Shown: positions 43,250 to 55,553 of the stretch, piece by piece
Numbering within the stretch: position 1 is the stretch's first letter
Layout of the letters: every line of letters starts with the position of its first letter
Source: Acytostelium subglobosum LB1
Taxonomy: Eukaryota; Evosea; Eumycetozoa; Acytosteliales; Acytosteliaceae
Assembly: GCF_000787575.1 (NCBI RefSeq)
Contig: NW_012236511.1
Location: forward strand, 310,001-374,000
DNA: 64,000 nucleotides
Reading direction: 5' to 3'
The notes under the pieces: model-generated
The model's input: only the letters and a program-made list of their open reading frames with translations
Database searches by the model: none
Told to the model about the DNA's origin: nothing
Translations under genes and position numbers: made by a program

Positions 43250-44531
43250 ATGTCAGATAAAATACACATAACATCAACATCAAGCAGTGTCGATCACTCG
43301 ATTGAAGCATTGGGTCATGCAATGGCTGGAGGTCTGGCAGGAATGGCAACAGTAGCCCTCACATATCCATTCTCTACAGTGTCAACTAGACTACAAGGTT
43401 GGTGTTGTTTGGATTGAATGAATGAACTTGACAACTCATTAACACATGAATGAATGTATAGTCCAACAAAAGGCAGCGTTTAGACAACAGCAACAACAAC
43501 AACAGGGTGGACCACAACAGAACTTACCAGTGCCTTATAAGGGTACATTGGATGCATTCAAGAGGATAATTGAGGAGGAGCACTGGACTTCATTGTACAA
43601 TGGTCTAAAGTCTGCGATCGTTGGCATTGGCTGCTCATCATTCGTCTACTACTACTGGTACTCTCTGTTGAAGTCCATCTCACTCAAGGCTCAAAACAAA
43701 CAAGAGCTTGGCACCATTGAGAACCTATTCATTGCTGCTCTCTCTGGTATGATCATCATTATCATACCCATGTCTCATCCTTCATTCACTCACTCAATCA
43801 ATCTTAATCAATCATTATAGGTTGCGCCAATGTCGCTACGACACTACCAATATGGGTTGTGAACACTCGTCTCCAGCTCAAATCCAATGCCAACAACAAG
43901 AAGGGCATTGTTGAGATGTTCAGAACGATCATCAGAGACGAGGGTGTCAAGGGACTCTACAACGGATTGATCCCAGCTCTCATTCTCGTGTCAAACCCCT
44001 CAGTCCAATACGTGTCCTACGAGAAGCTAAAGTCCTTGTGGAAGAGAGAGGGTCACAGGAACAAGTTGGTATGTTGTTTCCACGCCCAATCAATCATGCT
44101 CAATTACTCACTCCAATCATCCTATCCATACATTAGACCTCAGTTGAGATATTCATGCTTGGAGCATTGGCCAAGCTGATTGCTGGTGTTGTTACCTATC
44201 CATACTTGTTGGTTAAGAGCAGACTCCAGGCCACAGCCAGTTCAGAGTCACCATACAAGGGTACTTGGGATGCCATCGTCAAGATATTTAAGTATGTTAT
44301 AATTTGATTGGTCGGTTGGATTCGAATGAGCACTGACACAATCACTTCTTTCGTCATAATAGGGCTGATGGATTCCTTGGATTCTTTAAGGGAATGCCAT
44401 CAAAGATGGTGCAGACTGTTTTGGGAGCAGCCTTTATGTTCCTGGTCAAGGAGAAGATCGTTTACTACACAGTCTTCTGTTTGTTCTACTTGAAGAGCAG
44501 AATGCTCGGTCAAAGAAGAGTCAAGATCTAA
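43250..44531 (+). CDS. SLC25 solute carrier, PMP34/ANT1-like (peroxisomal adenine nucleotide type)
   Basis: A six-span carrier of 334 residues with the three-fold SLC25 repeat. Exons are 43250-43397, 43462-43746, 43821-44068, 44137-44291 and 44363-44531, in phase. The signature motifs of the three repeats are PFSTVSTRLQ, PIWVVNTRLQ and PYLLVKSRLQ, each in its expected odd-numbered helix. The second motif with Trp, followed by LYNGLIPALILVSNPSVQYVSYEKLK, is typical of SLC25A17/PMP34 and yeast ANT1, which carry adenine nucleotides, CoA or FAD into peroxisomes. A Gln tract sits in the first matrix loop (about residues 55-66). The C terminus is short and basic. Dictyostelids have many carriers of this type (mcf genes), so the exact substrate cannot be read from sequence. 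The first donor (GTTGGT) is weaker than the others. Confidence 0.85.
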
Positions 44532-44815
44532 GCATCCATCCATCCATCCATCATCCATCACTGGGTATATATATCAACTTGGATTGATTAGAGGGTTGAA
44601 TAAATGGAATTTATTATAATAACAGATAGGGGAGGTGGAGGGGAGGGGAAGGTGATTGATTGGGTTTGGTTGATTAGTTGATTGATTGACTGATTGATTG
44701 AGTGAACGAGTGAAAGTGATTGACTGGATTGGTTGAGTTTGGAATGAGTGAGTTGCCAAGGCAAACGACAACTACGTACTCACTGCCTGCCTGACTACAA
44801 CACAACTACATCCAA

Positions 44816-47065
44816 CTAAGCCATGAAGCACAGTGAGCCATAATGGAACTCGGCATAGTGTGACAGTAGTAATACTTTGGGATTCTCAATCTTGGTTGGA
44901 ATGATCTCGATGAAGAAATGACTGGTGCTCTCCACCGAAGAGATGATACTGATCTTTGCCTTGTAAATCTCTGCCGCTGCTAACAATGTCAAGTGATCGC
45001 CCCAAATTCCGCTCTTTGACATCTCATTGCAGTAGTCATCCCAACTTCCATTTACAAATTGACACAATGTTGCTCCGTTGGGCTATTGGTATACATGTTA
45101 GTGGATGTCCGCGTCGTCGTTGGTTCATTCTAATGTCAACTACTTACGAAAGCAAAGTCCTTATTCTTTCTTAACCAATCTACAATAGTCTTTCTAATCT
45201 CTGGACTACGAGTCAGATCACCATAGAGTTGATCGGACAAAGCATGCATCTGGCAGTTGCCATCACCTGGGATCTCTTTACTATTCTTTAACTGTGTGGA
45301 AGGTAATGAAGGAGGAGCATTAGACACATGACATTCCACGTTGTCACTTTGATTGATTGAGTACCTACCATGTACAAGTTCAAACGCTCTCCCAGTCTCT
45401 TCTTGGCGAGCTCGGCTTCCTTGGCCTCGGGAGGCTGAGTCATACTGAGTAGGATGACAGATGAGATGAGCATTGAGTCATTGTTCATGTTCTTGTGAGA
45501 GAATCCATCCACGATGATATTCTGTTTGAACTCATTGTACTGATTGTTGTTGTTTGTGTTGTTGTTGGTGATGGCGCCAGTGTTGGCGGCAGGTACAGAG
45601 TTGCCAGAGTTACCAACTACAACTGGTGATGATTGAACCAGCTCGAATTGGTGGTCGGCTGGCTCGGACTTGATCAGGTCAGACTCAAAGTCGGCCATGA
45701 CCTTCTCCATCATGATCTGCTTTTGCTGCTCCTGTGCGATCTGCTGCTGGAGCATCCTCTCCTCCTCCTCCTCGATCGACTTCATGATCTCCTTGTACCA
45801 TGTCTTGGTGTGGAATGGTACCAGGTCTGGATCAGTGTCCACAATCTTTGCCAATTGCACTCTATTGCATGCCTGATTGATAAACAATTGTATCCAGCTA
45901 TATGCCTTTTCCTCATAGTTTAACAAACAACATGTCTTTGCATATATGAACCAATACTCTGTTTGATTGATTGATTGATTGGGCGAGTTGAGTGAGTGAT
46001 CAAACTTGAATAATTAAGTTTAAAATAACATAACATACCTGCATTGTTTGCGTGTCTATCAAACTCACTCTGGAAACTATGATTGGAATGCTTGAGATAG
46101 GTGAGCATGTGACCGTAGATGGTCTGGTCGAATGTTGGATTGGTGTGGAAGTTGAAGAATTGTGGCGTGCTGATGTGGTAGACAGTCTTGTACATCTGGA
46201 AGTAGGAGTAGCAGAACGATCCCATCGAGTAGATGAACTTGGACTCGGCGGGATTCTCGTTGGCCACGTCGGCCAGCAGCTTGTACACAGGGTACGAGTG
46301 CTTGAGACGCTCGGCGTCGTCCAGGAACGGCATGTCCCAGTAGCTGCAGTGCAACAGTGAGAAGAGACGCAGCGCCAGCTGGTGCTTGACCGTTGGCTCG
46401 GCCGGCGCGCTCTCGTAGCAGTAGGCCTGCATCTTCTTCAGTGCCTCACACTCGCGCTTAAAGTGGTCGATCAATGGGTTGCTCGCGGCGGTTGTGGTTG
46501 GCGACGACGACGAAAGCATTGGCAGCTTAAGGAGATGTTCGTTGAGCTTGCTCACCATGAGGTTGACCTTGGCCATGTACATCAGGACGGTGGCGCGCAT
46601 GGGGTTGGACGCTGCGGGATTGGTGTTCATCGCCGGACACTGGGAACGGCCCGCCATCAGACAGCCAATTCCATCGATAAAGTATTGCAACGCCGAGATC
46701 ATGGTCATGTTGGCGGGCAGGGACTTGACGTCCTGGCCCGGGCGTGGCATGGCAAATGGCACCAGGCCAGTCTTTATGTGCAGGTCGTACTGCAAGTCGT
46801 ACACTGCCACACCATACTCCTTATCAGTCGGTGGTGTCAACTTATAATACAAGACACATTCTGATCCAATATACTTGTTTGAGAACTCTTTGAATTTCTC
46901 GTGCAACACATTGACCTGTTGTTCAATTATATCAGGTTGCTGTTGTTGTTGGGTCGTCTGTTGTTGGGTCGTCTGTTGGGGATGTTGTACGACCTGTTGT
47001 TGCTGCTGTTGGTTGTGCTGCTGTACATATTGATATATGTAAGGAGTACGTTGTGGTTGTTGCAT
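44816..47065 (-). CDS. OTU-domain cysteine protease (deubiquitinase)
   Basis: A predicted ubiquitin-removing protease of 675 residues. Exons are 46039-47065, 45369-45958, 45148-45291 and 44816-45082, in phase. A Gln-rich start leads into a conserved, helical domain of about 300 residues that I do not recognise (it contains [20 protein letters not shown]). A linker with a Glu/Gln coiled coil ([17 protein letters not shown]) and an Asn tract follows. The C-terminal OTU domain (about residues 540-675) has the catalytic Asp/Cys motif [12 protein letters not shown], then [26 protein letters not shown], and the catalytic histidine in [11 protein letters not shown]. All three catalytic elements are present, so the enzyme should be active. 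The large N-terminal domain probably supplies substrate or partner specificity. Confidence 0.85.
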
Positions 47066-48297
47066 TTCTTATCCTATCCTGTCCTATCTATCGATTGATG
47101 ATTGATTGAATGAATGAATGATTGAGTGAATGTTATTGATTGATTGATTGAATGTTGTGCTGTATGTCTTTGTACTATTATTATTATTATTATTTTATTC
47201 AATATCAACAAAGTAAATAATCATAGTATTATATATATCTATCTCTCTAATATAACTACAAGAGTACAACTGACTTGACTTTGCAACAACAAACCTCAAT
47301 TTACTCAAGATTGGTGTGTGTTCCGCACTCTTTCAAGAACTCACTCTCTCACACACACACTCACAAACACCCCTCATGTCACTCTCTTTCTCTCATTAAT
47401 TTATGATTAATTTCTCTCTCCATGATGTCTTTGACATCATCACAACTTACTATTGAGTCATTCCCTCATTCCTTTTAATAATAATAATTCTTAAGAGTTG
47501 TTGTCAGTTAGTGAGTGTAATTGTAATAATTACTACTTCAATATCAAAATAATCTACAAAAGTGAATGGTAGAGTTGTCAAGTAAATCCCAACGAACTAC
47601 ACGAAGTCTCAACAAAACAGGAAATTGAATTGTTGGAGGGTTTTTGGGTGCGACCAAGACAAAGACCATTCGTTCAACAATGATTTTGAGGATTTCGAGC
47701 AGGTTTTTTTTTGATCACACCTCATCCCACCCATCAATCCGACAACACAATCCAATTGGATGATGGATTGATCAGACCTGCAACTTTGCTTCTGACATTC
47801 ATACTTCATTTTATAAGTTATAGATATATATATATAGAAGAAGTAGTAGTATTAGATCACTCAGTAACCCTCGAACTTGATAAATCAAATCACTTGGGTG
47901 TAGTGTGAGAGGAAAGATCTAAACACAAGCTCACCCCACACACATACACACCTGGACCACTCACTCCCCACCTTCACATTCATCCATCTCTACTCTTGCG
48001 CAATAAGGACTTGTTAGAGTGCAACTCTACTTTAGAGGGGGCAATAACTTGTTCAACAACCTCCAGCAACAACAACATTGTAGTAACAACAGAAACAACA
48101 ACAACAACAACAACATAACAAACAGGAATATCAAGTTGTTGGACGCCACTATTCAATCAAACAGAAACAGAAACAGATAACTATCAAGCTTGGAGTTGAA
48201 TTAGATCAAACCAAACCAAGCAAAGCCAAAGAAAAGTCCACAACAACTTACAAGAAGAAAGATCTTTGCAAACAAACGCAACATAATACACACAGAC
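47066..48297. other. Long divergent spacer between OTU and TOM1-like genes
   Basis: AT-rich near 47180-47250 (OTU promoter), pyrimidine- and CA-rich at 47340-47400, then CAA-rich leader-like sequence up to the TOM1-like start. A T-run at 47705-47712 is present. I see no supported gene. Confidence 0.45.
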
Positions 48298-49550
48298 ATG
48301 TCAAGCGGTGGCGGCGGAATATTCATCGATCCTGCATTTGATATATCTCATATCATACTGTCATCATTCTATTTGGCATTGATGATATCAGCAGTGGCCG
48401 CATCAATATATTGTAAAGGACTACGTATGTATGAGTATTGATGGATGATTGATGTTGGATGGATAGACTTGCTAACATATATAATTTGAACAGATTCATT
48501 CGCAAGCCTTGTATTCTATATACTTTTGATTGTAGGATGTGCATTGAGGGCAGCATTGTTTATCATATACATATTGGTAGTTGAACAGTTGGCCACACTG
48601 GAAGACCCAACTGCTGACCTCCTAGGTACACTACCATCATTCTTCTTCTTTACAGTATACTCTGTAGCATTAATATTAGGGTAAGTCACATCAATCAATC
48701 AATCAATATATGATCAATCAAAGTGGACTAATCAATCAATCAATCAAACATGTATAATATATTATATAGCACAAAGGTAGTGGACGACCATCTACCAAGC
48801 ACAGCCAAGTTCAATATTAAGTTGATTATGCGAGTTATTATTATTGGCAATTTTATAATGTACTTCATGGCGACAGTATTATATATTCTGGATTATGTAT
48901 TTCCACATCCATCTGGTACAGGATCACTGAATACTCCAATGACTCTTATTGGTCAGATCATTCAAATGCTTGTAGCTGTAATCTACGTCATTGGTTCCGT
49001 ATACTTTGTATATACACTGTATGTTATATATATAACAACATTATTGATTGATTGATCAATTTGATCACATGACACACTCACTTACTCACTCATTCATTCA
49101 ATCAATCACTGGATTGAATCATTCCAATCAATCAATCAACTCAATTCATCACTGGATGGTACCATTCCAATCAAATTCATTCATTCACTCAATTCAAGAT
49201 CCATTCATTACCTGAGAAATTGGAAAGAGTTTAGAGCTGCCACACGTAATAATGATACAGAGTTGGAGGTGATTAGGAAGATGTTCTTGGCAGTGTTTGG
49301 ATATTCGTCACTGAGCTTTATAGTTCGTGCAGTGATGACGGCCGTCACAACATTTGTTTCCATCACAAGTTGGAGCAAAGACATATTCTACTACACGGTG
49401 CTCGAGGTGCTGCCCATGATGCTGCTGCTCATCATCATGACACGACGAACATCACTCATCCTATTGTATCAACAGATGCTGTCACTCAACCTCTTCAGTT
49501 GTCTGACGCGCAAAAAGACCGAGAAGACTCCACTAATCACCAAGCCATAA
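48298..49550 (+). CDS. Seven-pass membrane protein, THH1/TOM1/TOM3-like
   Basis: A polytopic membrane protein of 304 residues. Exons are 48298-48424, 48494-48680, 48770-49018 and 49199-49550; all joins keep phase. Seven hydrophobic spans are visible, with LGTLPSFFFFTVYSVALI and a later LRNWKEFRAATRNN loop. The spacing of spans, the PSFFFFT motif before the fourth and the RKMFLAVFGYSSLSF span recall the THH1/TOM1/TOM3 family, GPCR-like proteins found in plants and amoebae that in plants sit on the vacuolar membrane. A generic GPCR-like protein is the alternative. The C-terminal tail is short, with several Lys (TRKKTEKTPLITKP). Intron 49019-49198 is unusually long, made up of TCAA/CATT repeats. 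Confidence 0.6.
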
Positions 49551-49594
49551 ACAGAAAAGTAAAGTAAAGTATAAGTGATCGATCACTTTATTAT

Positions 49595-50983
49595 TTACTT
49601 CTTCTTGATGACCAGGACTACTACCAGTGTGACTATGATTGCGCAGCCAACGATGGATCCAATAACTATACCGGCAATGGCACCGCCACTTAGACGTCCA
49701 CTTTTGCAGACGTCAGAGTTGTCACCATTGATTGAACATGTGCGCTCGTCACAGTTTATCAAGCTGGCGCCATTGTTCACAACATTGTTCATTGTGATCG
49801 ATCCGACTGTGCACTGAATCAAATGATTTGATCCGTTGGCGTGGATGTTCTGGTCAATTACGACGTTGTGCAGGGCAACTTGTGAGCCATCCATGTCAAT
49901 GGCCACAGAGTTCACCAGCGTGTTGTGGGACATTGTGCTGTTGGACACCACAACGTTGCTGAGCTGGCCAGACACCAGACCACCCTTGACTACCAGATTG
50001 TTGGTGATGGTCGTGCGCTGAATGGTCATGTTGACGCCACGTCCAATCAGGTAGGCCGTGTTGATGTTGCCGTCCAGCACAGTGTCGGTCACGAGCAGTG
50101 GACTTCTATTCTTGATCAAACTTTGATAGCTGGTGAGGTTGGTACTAGAGCTGGCAGTGTTCTGATTGATGGTGCAGTTGGCAATGATTGATGGATAGGC
50201 CTTCTCGTCGCCAAGGTCAATGAGGTTGTCGACAAACTTATTGAGATGGATTGAGGCGCCAGTCATTAAGAAGTTTGATTGGGTTGAGTTGATCAAAGTT
50301 TGAATGGAGTTGTTGGATATCATCACATTGATCAATGACAGGTCGACTCCGTTGGAACTGATCAGACATGTGATATTACCAACAAAGTTGGAGATTGATC
50401 CTCCATTCATCCTGAAAGATGGGCGCACTGATCCAATTGTACCATTCAAATCTATTGGTATGTTGGCGACACTTGACTGGCTGCTGGACATTATAACATT
50501 GTTGAGAACAATTGATCCAGATTGATTCTTGGACATGATCCTTGCATCAATCAACTTTATATTATTGATTGTCAAGTTGGTGATACAAGTTGAAATAGAT
50601 GTACTTGGAATCATGATGAATGTGTCAGGTGAATGACTAAAGTCAAGGGTGGTCAACTTGTCAAGTTGGGATGACCCATTAATAGTGATGTTGTAGCATG
50701 ATGGGTTGATGTTTGTGTTGCCTGGCGTTGGTTTGTAGATACCAAGATTGAGTATGATATTAATTTCTGAGTTGATGGGATTGGGTATCAGATTGTTGTA
50801 AGATGTGATTGAGGCTGATATTGATGGACAAGCATTTTGTGTTGATGAGTCCAGTCCACATTTTGTTAAAGTATTCGTCGATAATGGATCAACATAAAGT
50901 GTTGTAATTGTTATAGATTGTCCATTATTAACGTTAATAATTATAAGACTTATTATAAATATAAATATTATTTTTCTAAACAT
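49595..50983 (-). CDS. Beta-helix-like membrane glycoprotein, family member 1
   Basis: A predicted type I surface protein of 462 residues, single exon. An N-terminal signal peptide (IIFIFIISLIIINVNNG) precedes the family motif TTLYVDPLSTN and a CGL...C pair. The main body carries short repeated strands with many Asn (LTINNIKLIDA, SGSIVLNNVIMSS, NVVVSNSTMSHNT), as expected for a right-handed parallel beta-helix, and at least a dozen N-x-S/T sequons. Near the end a Cys-rich unit (CDERTCSINGDNSDVC) leads to the SGGAIAGIVIGSIVGC membrane span and a short basic tail (VIKKK). No catalytic residues of pectin lyases are identifiable, so a binding or recognition role is more likely than enzyme activity. 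It shares this layout with the genes at 55820, 57797, 60076 and 62902, from which it differs by orientation. Confidence 0.8.
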   Translation of the reverse strand: MFRKIIFIFIISLIIINVNNGQSITITTLYVDPLSTNTLTKCGLDSSTQNACPSISASITSYNNLIPNPINSEINIILNLGIYKPTPGNTNINPSCYNITINGSSQLDKLTTLDFSHSPDTFIMIPSTSISTCITNLTINNIKLIDARIMSKNQSGSIVLNNVIMSSSQSSVANIPIDLNGTIGSVRPSFRMNGGSISNFVGNITCLISSNGVDLSLINVMISNNSIQTLINSTQSNFLMTGASIHLNKFVDNLIDLGDEKAYPSIIANCTINQNTASSSTNLTSYQSLIKNRSPLLVTDTVLDGNINTAYLIGRGVNMTIQRTTITNNLVVKGGLVSGQLSNVVVSNSTMSHNTLVNSVAIDMDGSQVALHNVVIDQNIHANGSNHLIQCTVGSITMNNVVNNGASLINCDERTCSINGDNSDVCKSGRLSGGAIAGIVIGSIVGCAIIVTLVVVLVIKKK

Positions 50984-51681
50984 TATTGAAATTATTATTT
51001 TATATATAACCTGTATTTCTTTGATTGATTTATTGATTGAATGAGATTGAATGAATGAGTAGTATTGAGATAAAATTGAACAGTATTACTGTCATTTTAA
51101 TCATCGGGGAGAGTCGTGTCCCGATGATGTATTCAGGGAAAATGACACACTTTCAATCAATTTAACCGACCCGTCAATCATTCGTTTTTAGATAGTAAAT
51201 TTCCAAAATGGGACGTCCAATTTTCATTGATTCACAGTCTTAAAAGACACCTATTTTCATTGATTATATACCCTTCCAATTGTCTCTACTAATACCCAGT
51301 TACTCAACAACACCCTATATGATTGATTAGCTCACATTGTCCCGTCTTTTAATCAATATGAGCCAGATCGTTACACACTCACATTTCTTGAGACTTATAC
51401 TATTACACTAACTCTCCCGACATATACTGTCTTTGACTTCTGGCCTTTCCCTTCCCAATTACTAATATGAAATGATCCTTGCCCTACCCTAACCCTTGCC
51501 CTTGCCCTTACCCTTGGAAGACACACCAATGCATCATGTTTTTTTTTCAAGACGAACTTCTCAAGAATGATTGAAGTTGAAGATGAACATGTGGGTGTGA
51601 GTTCAAGTGATTCGTTCAATCACTCTTCATTCTCATTCATTCTCAAAGAGTTTAACATCAATATATATTTATATAAGTAGA
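50984..51681. other. Divergent spacer with a large hairpin
   Basis: Between the first beta-helix gene and NOMO. It contains an AT-rich start region, the two-part inverted repeat at 51091-51146, telomere-like CCCTAA/CCCTTG repeats near 51482-51512 and a T-run at 51540-51547. Confidence 0.5.
51091..51146. other. Two-tier inverted repeat (hairpin)
   Basis: Outer arms GTCATTTT (51091-51098) and AAAATGAC (51139-51146) enclose inner arms ATCATCGGG (51100-51108) and CCCGATGAT (51120-51128), with an 11-base loop. One side has a 10-base unpaired bulge between tiers. It lies in the spacer between divergent genes, so it could be a folded RNA or a transposon footprint. Confidence 0.6.
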
Positions 51682-54600
51682 ATGAGATCATCAATATTGA
51701 TGATGTCCACCATCGTCATGACGATGGTGTTTATTGTTGCGTTGGCACAGGTCACAATGGCACAGGTCGACGATGAGGTATTACTGTGTGGTGGCTTCAT
51801 TAAGCGTGCTGCCAACCTGCCACAGCGTCAAAAGATAACCGAGAAGATAGAGATATTGTTGACCAAAGATGGTCGCATCAAGGAGCGCGCAGACATATCA
51901 CCAAACTACGACTACGTCGTGCCCGTCTACGAGCGCGGCAACTACATCCTCGAGATCGAAGGACCCGAAGGATGGACATTCGGTATGTTTGTTAATGGAC
52001 ATAATTCAATGAATGAATGAATGAGTGACTGACACAACAACACAATCGAATAGCATCAAAGCAGATACCACTCAATAAGGATGGTTGCAAGGATAATGAG
52101 GAGTATAACTTTGAGTTGAGAGGATTCAGAGTGAGCGGAAAGGTGTCGAGCAAGGGTTGCCAATCGAACAAGGCACTCGAGGGCATTAAGGTGCAGCTGC
52201 GAAGACGTGGATCGCACGAGGTGATCGCCGAGACATTGACCACCAGTGACGGACAGTACCGCTTCGAGAACATCGCCCCGTCCAGCGAGCTCGAGGTCGT
52301 CGCCCAGCACGCACACTGGTCGTTTGCCAACAGCCCACTGGCCATCAACGGCTTTGACTGGGGCAACTTCCAGATCGCGCAGGACCTGGCCATCGTCGGT
52401 TTCCCCGTGTCGGGCAGCATCGTCTACGATAAGGAGCCCATGCAAAACGTGGACTTCCAGCTCAAGAGCGCATCGGGCGCTGTCAAGTCGATTGTTGGCT
52501 GCACCACCTCTGACAAGGACTCCATCTGCACCGTGCAGTCGGGCGCAGACGGACGCTTCCTGTTCAAGAACGTGCCCTGTGGCGCGTACTCCATCGTGCC
52601 ATCGCACAAGGGTCAGACCAAGTACGACGTTGCCCCTGTGCACCAGGAGATCAAGGTTGATGCCGGTGGTCTGGACATTGTCGATGGCTTCAAAATCGTT
52701 GGTTTCTCTGTCTCTGGACGTGTTCTCAATCATGACGGTGGTCTGGCTGGCGTGTCCATCCTTGTAAACGGCAAGCAAAGAACTACAACAGATAATGGAG
52801 GGTAAGTCATCCATTCACTTTCTCGCTCAATCACTCAATCAATCACTAACGTCACTTGTCACTCAGACACTACACTTTGGACAAGATCACGACTGGAACA
52901 TACAAGATCGAGGCACAGAAGGAGCATTACATCTTTAGCTCCCTCCAGCACAAGATGACGCCAGTGACCCCAACACTGCCAGATATCAAGGTGACCAGCT
53001 ATCACCTGTGCGGTCAAGTCTCTGTCCCAACACCACCCGCTGGTGTCATTGTCAACCCAAGGGAGATCACCCTTACCAACAGCGAGAACAAGCAAGAGAA
53101 GAAGTATGTGATGTCCCGTCCACATGTATCGATCAAACATATGACTAACACATCCTCAACTACACAACAGGCACACAGACAACAATGGCAAGTTCTGCTT
53201 TGAGGTTACGACTGGCACTTACAAGGTGTCGATCTCGTTGAGCACACAGGAGCGCGCCAAGGGATTGCAATTTGCCTCGCAGATCATTACGACCTCGATC
53301 ACAAACAGCCCTCACCTGGACATCATTTTCTCTCAGTCTCGCGGTTCAATCGCAGGCAAGATCAGAGCGATGAAGCAGATCACATCGGAGGTTCCTGCCG
53401 GTCTCACCGTCACCTGCCAGCCTACATCGCGCAGCGGTGACTCTATGCAAGCCTCGCTCTCACTCACCAAGTCTGGCGACGTCTCCTTCACCTTCCGCGA
53501 CCTCCTCCCCGGTTCCTACAAGATCTCTCTCCACTACGCCCAGTGGTGCTGGTCATCAGCCGAGAAGACCATCGATCTGTTGGTATGTTGGAACAGTCCC
53601 TGACGCCCTGGCCACACTCAATCACTAACTAACTCGCTCACTCAATCTTACAGAACACTGAGGATAAGAATGACATCGAGTTCACACAGACTGGCTACAC
53701 TTATGAGATCACCTCGCCACACGATCAGGTGTCGCTGATTCATGAGATTGGAGAGAGCACCAAGAACATTCAGTTGCGCAAGGGTTTGAATGAGTTGTGT
53801 CTGGCAGAGGCTGGCGTGCATAAGTTCACCGTCAAGTCATGCTTCCAATTCGAGAAGGACACCTACACCTACAACACCAACCAGGCATCCAGCAACAAGC
53901 TGGCTCTGAAGATCCAGAAGATTCAGTTGGCTGGCTCGATCAAGGTTGCCCAGTCAGCGGCCGTCGACGCCATCCAGCACATCGACGTCAAGGTTATGTC
54001 CAGATCATCTGAGCAACCACTGGTCGTTGTCAAGGCTGTGGCCTCAGAGGCTTCGCCCGCCGTCTTCACCTACAGCTACATGGCATCGCTCGGCGACGAG
54101 TTGGAGTTTGTGCCCAGCGTGCCCAAGTCTGTGAATCTGCTGTTCTACCCCGCCAGCCGTCTGGCATCCGTCAACACCGAGAGCTGCCCACCATCGCTCG
54201 AGCTGATCGACGCGCGTCCCGGTCTCATGATCAACGGCAAGGTGAACAACAACATCGCTGGCGTCGCCATCAAGACTTACAACGAGCGCACTGGCGACCA
54301 GTTTGGCAGCGAGGCACTGACCGACGCACAAGGTCTCTACACCGTGGGCCCACTGCGTGACGACGTCGAGTACACGCACAAGGCATCCAAGGCCGGCTAC
54401 CACTTTAAGAAGGAGTCCAACAGCAACAACTTCAACGCCATCGAGCTCGGCTCGGTCGTCTTCAACTTTGTCGATTCAGAGTCACGACAGCCCGTGCAAG
54501 GCGTGCTGCTGTCGCTGAGTGGTGAGGGCTACCGCACCAACCTTCAGTCGGCCGCCAACGGCTCCATCACAGTGTCGCAGCTCTTCCCCGGCACCTACTT

Positions 54601-55553
54601 TATCAAGTCGCTGCTCAAGGAGTACACCATCACCCCAGCCTCGCACACAATCGAGTTGATTGAGGGTCGCGAGACCAAGCTCGAGCTTGTTGCCAAGCGT
54701 GTGGCATTCAGTGTCTTTGGCAGCGTGCGATCATTGAACAACGAGCCCCAGAACGGCCTCATCGTGCAGGCAATCACCGCCGCCGGCAAGGTTGCCGAGG
54801 AGTCCAACACGGACGAGTCTGGCAACTATAGAGTGCGTGGTCTGTCCCCAGCCGAGACCTACCGCATCACTGTCGTCAGCCAGGCGTCCGCCGAGAGGTC
54901 GACTCCCGCCGAGCACAGCATCGTCATTGGCAAGGCAGACGTCAAGAATGTAGACTTTACCATCATCAGCTCGCAATCAAACACGTTCGACCTGACTGGC
55001 AATGTGCGTCTGAGTGGCGAGGTTGCTCAGCAGAAGCATCTCACGATGTTGCGTGCCAACCTATACAACAAGCGCGACAACTCATTGTACCGCTCGATCG
55101 ATCTTGGCTTCAACTCGTTCTTTGACTTTGGAGCGTTGCCCAAGTCAAACGAGTACGTCCTCAAGGTTGAGCAGGCCACCGGTCAGCGCAACCAGGGCTC
55201 ATCCTATGTGTTCACTGTTGAGCCAATCCAGGTTCGCGTCGTCCAACCAGAGGACAAGCAACAACAACAACTATCAACATCATACATTCAACGTGGCCGT
55301 GAGCAAGTCATCGATCATTCATGATCAGGAGTCTGTTCCTTACACTGGTCTGATCTTCTTTGCCCTGGTCGTTGTGAGCGTGTTGTATCCTGCCAAGGTG
55401 TGGAGCTTCATTCTCTCGGTCAAGAGTGGACAGCTGTTCCAGCAAAGCAAGTCATCTTCGTCCTCCAGGTCATCATCCAATAAGAACAACAATCATGAAG
55501 ACGATGACTACATCCCAAAGGAGTTGAAGCAGAAGAAGACAAAGACCAAGTAA
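51682..55553 (+). CDS. nomo: NOMO-like ER membrane protein (Nodal modulator; one frame break)
   Basis: A large ER-lumenal protein of about 1,198 residues, near the 1,222 of human NOMO1. Exons are 51682-51982, 52054-52801, 52867-53103, 53171-53582 and 53654-55553. A signal peptide precedes LLCGGFIKRA, the family start. The body is a chain of Ig-like carboxypeptidase-regulatory beta-sandwiches with recurring VSGxV units (GFRVSGKV, GFPVSGSIV, GFSVSGRVLN) and GTYKIEAQKEHY. A C-terminal membrane span (PYTGLIFFALVVVSVLYPA) and Lys-rich tail close it. NOMO is part of the multipass translocon with TMEM147 and nicalin. Around 55258-55275, in a CAA tract, the frame shifts by one base before the span. 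Skipping one base gives the expected length, so an assembly error is likely; an intron 55228-55324 is the alternative. Confidence 0.88.

Noticed and set aside
51480-51515. CCCTAA/CCCTTG-like tract as an interstitial telomere
   Set aside because: Only a few degenerate units; similar CCCTCGCCC and CCCTAG tracts occur inside introns of this window.
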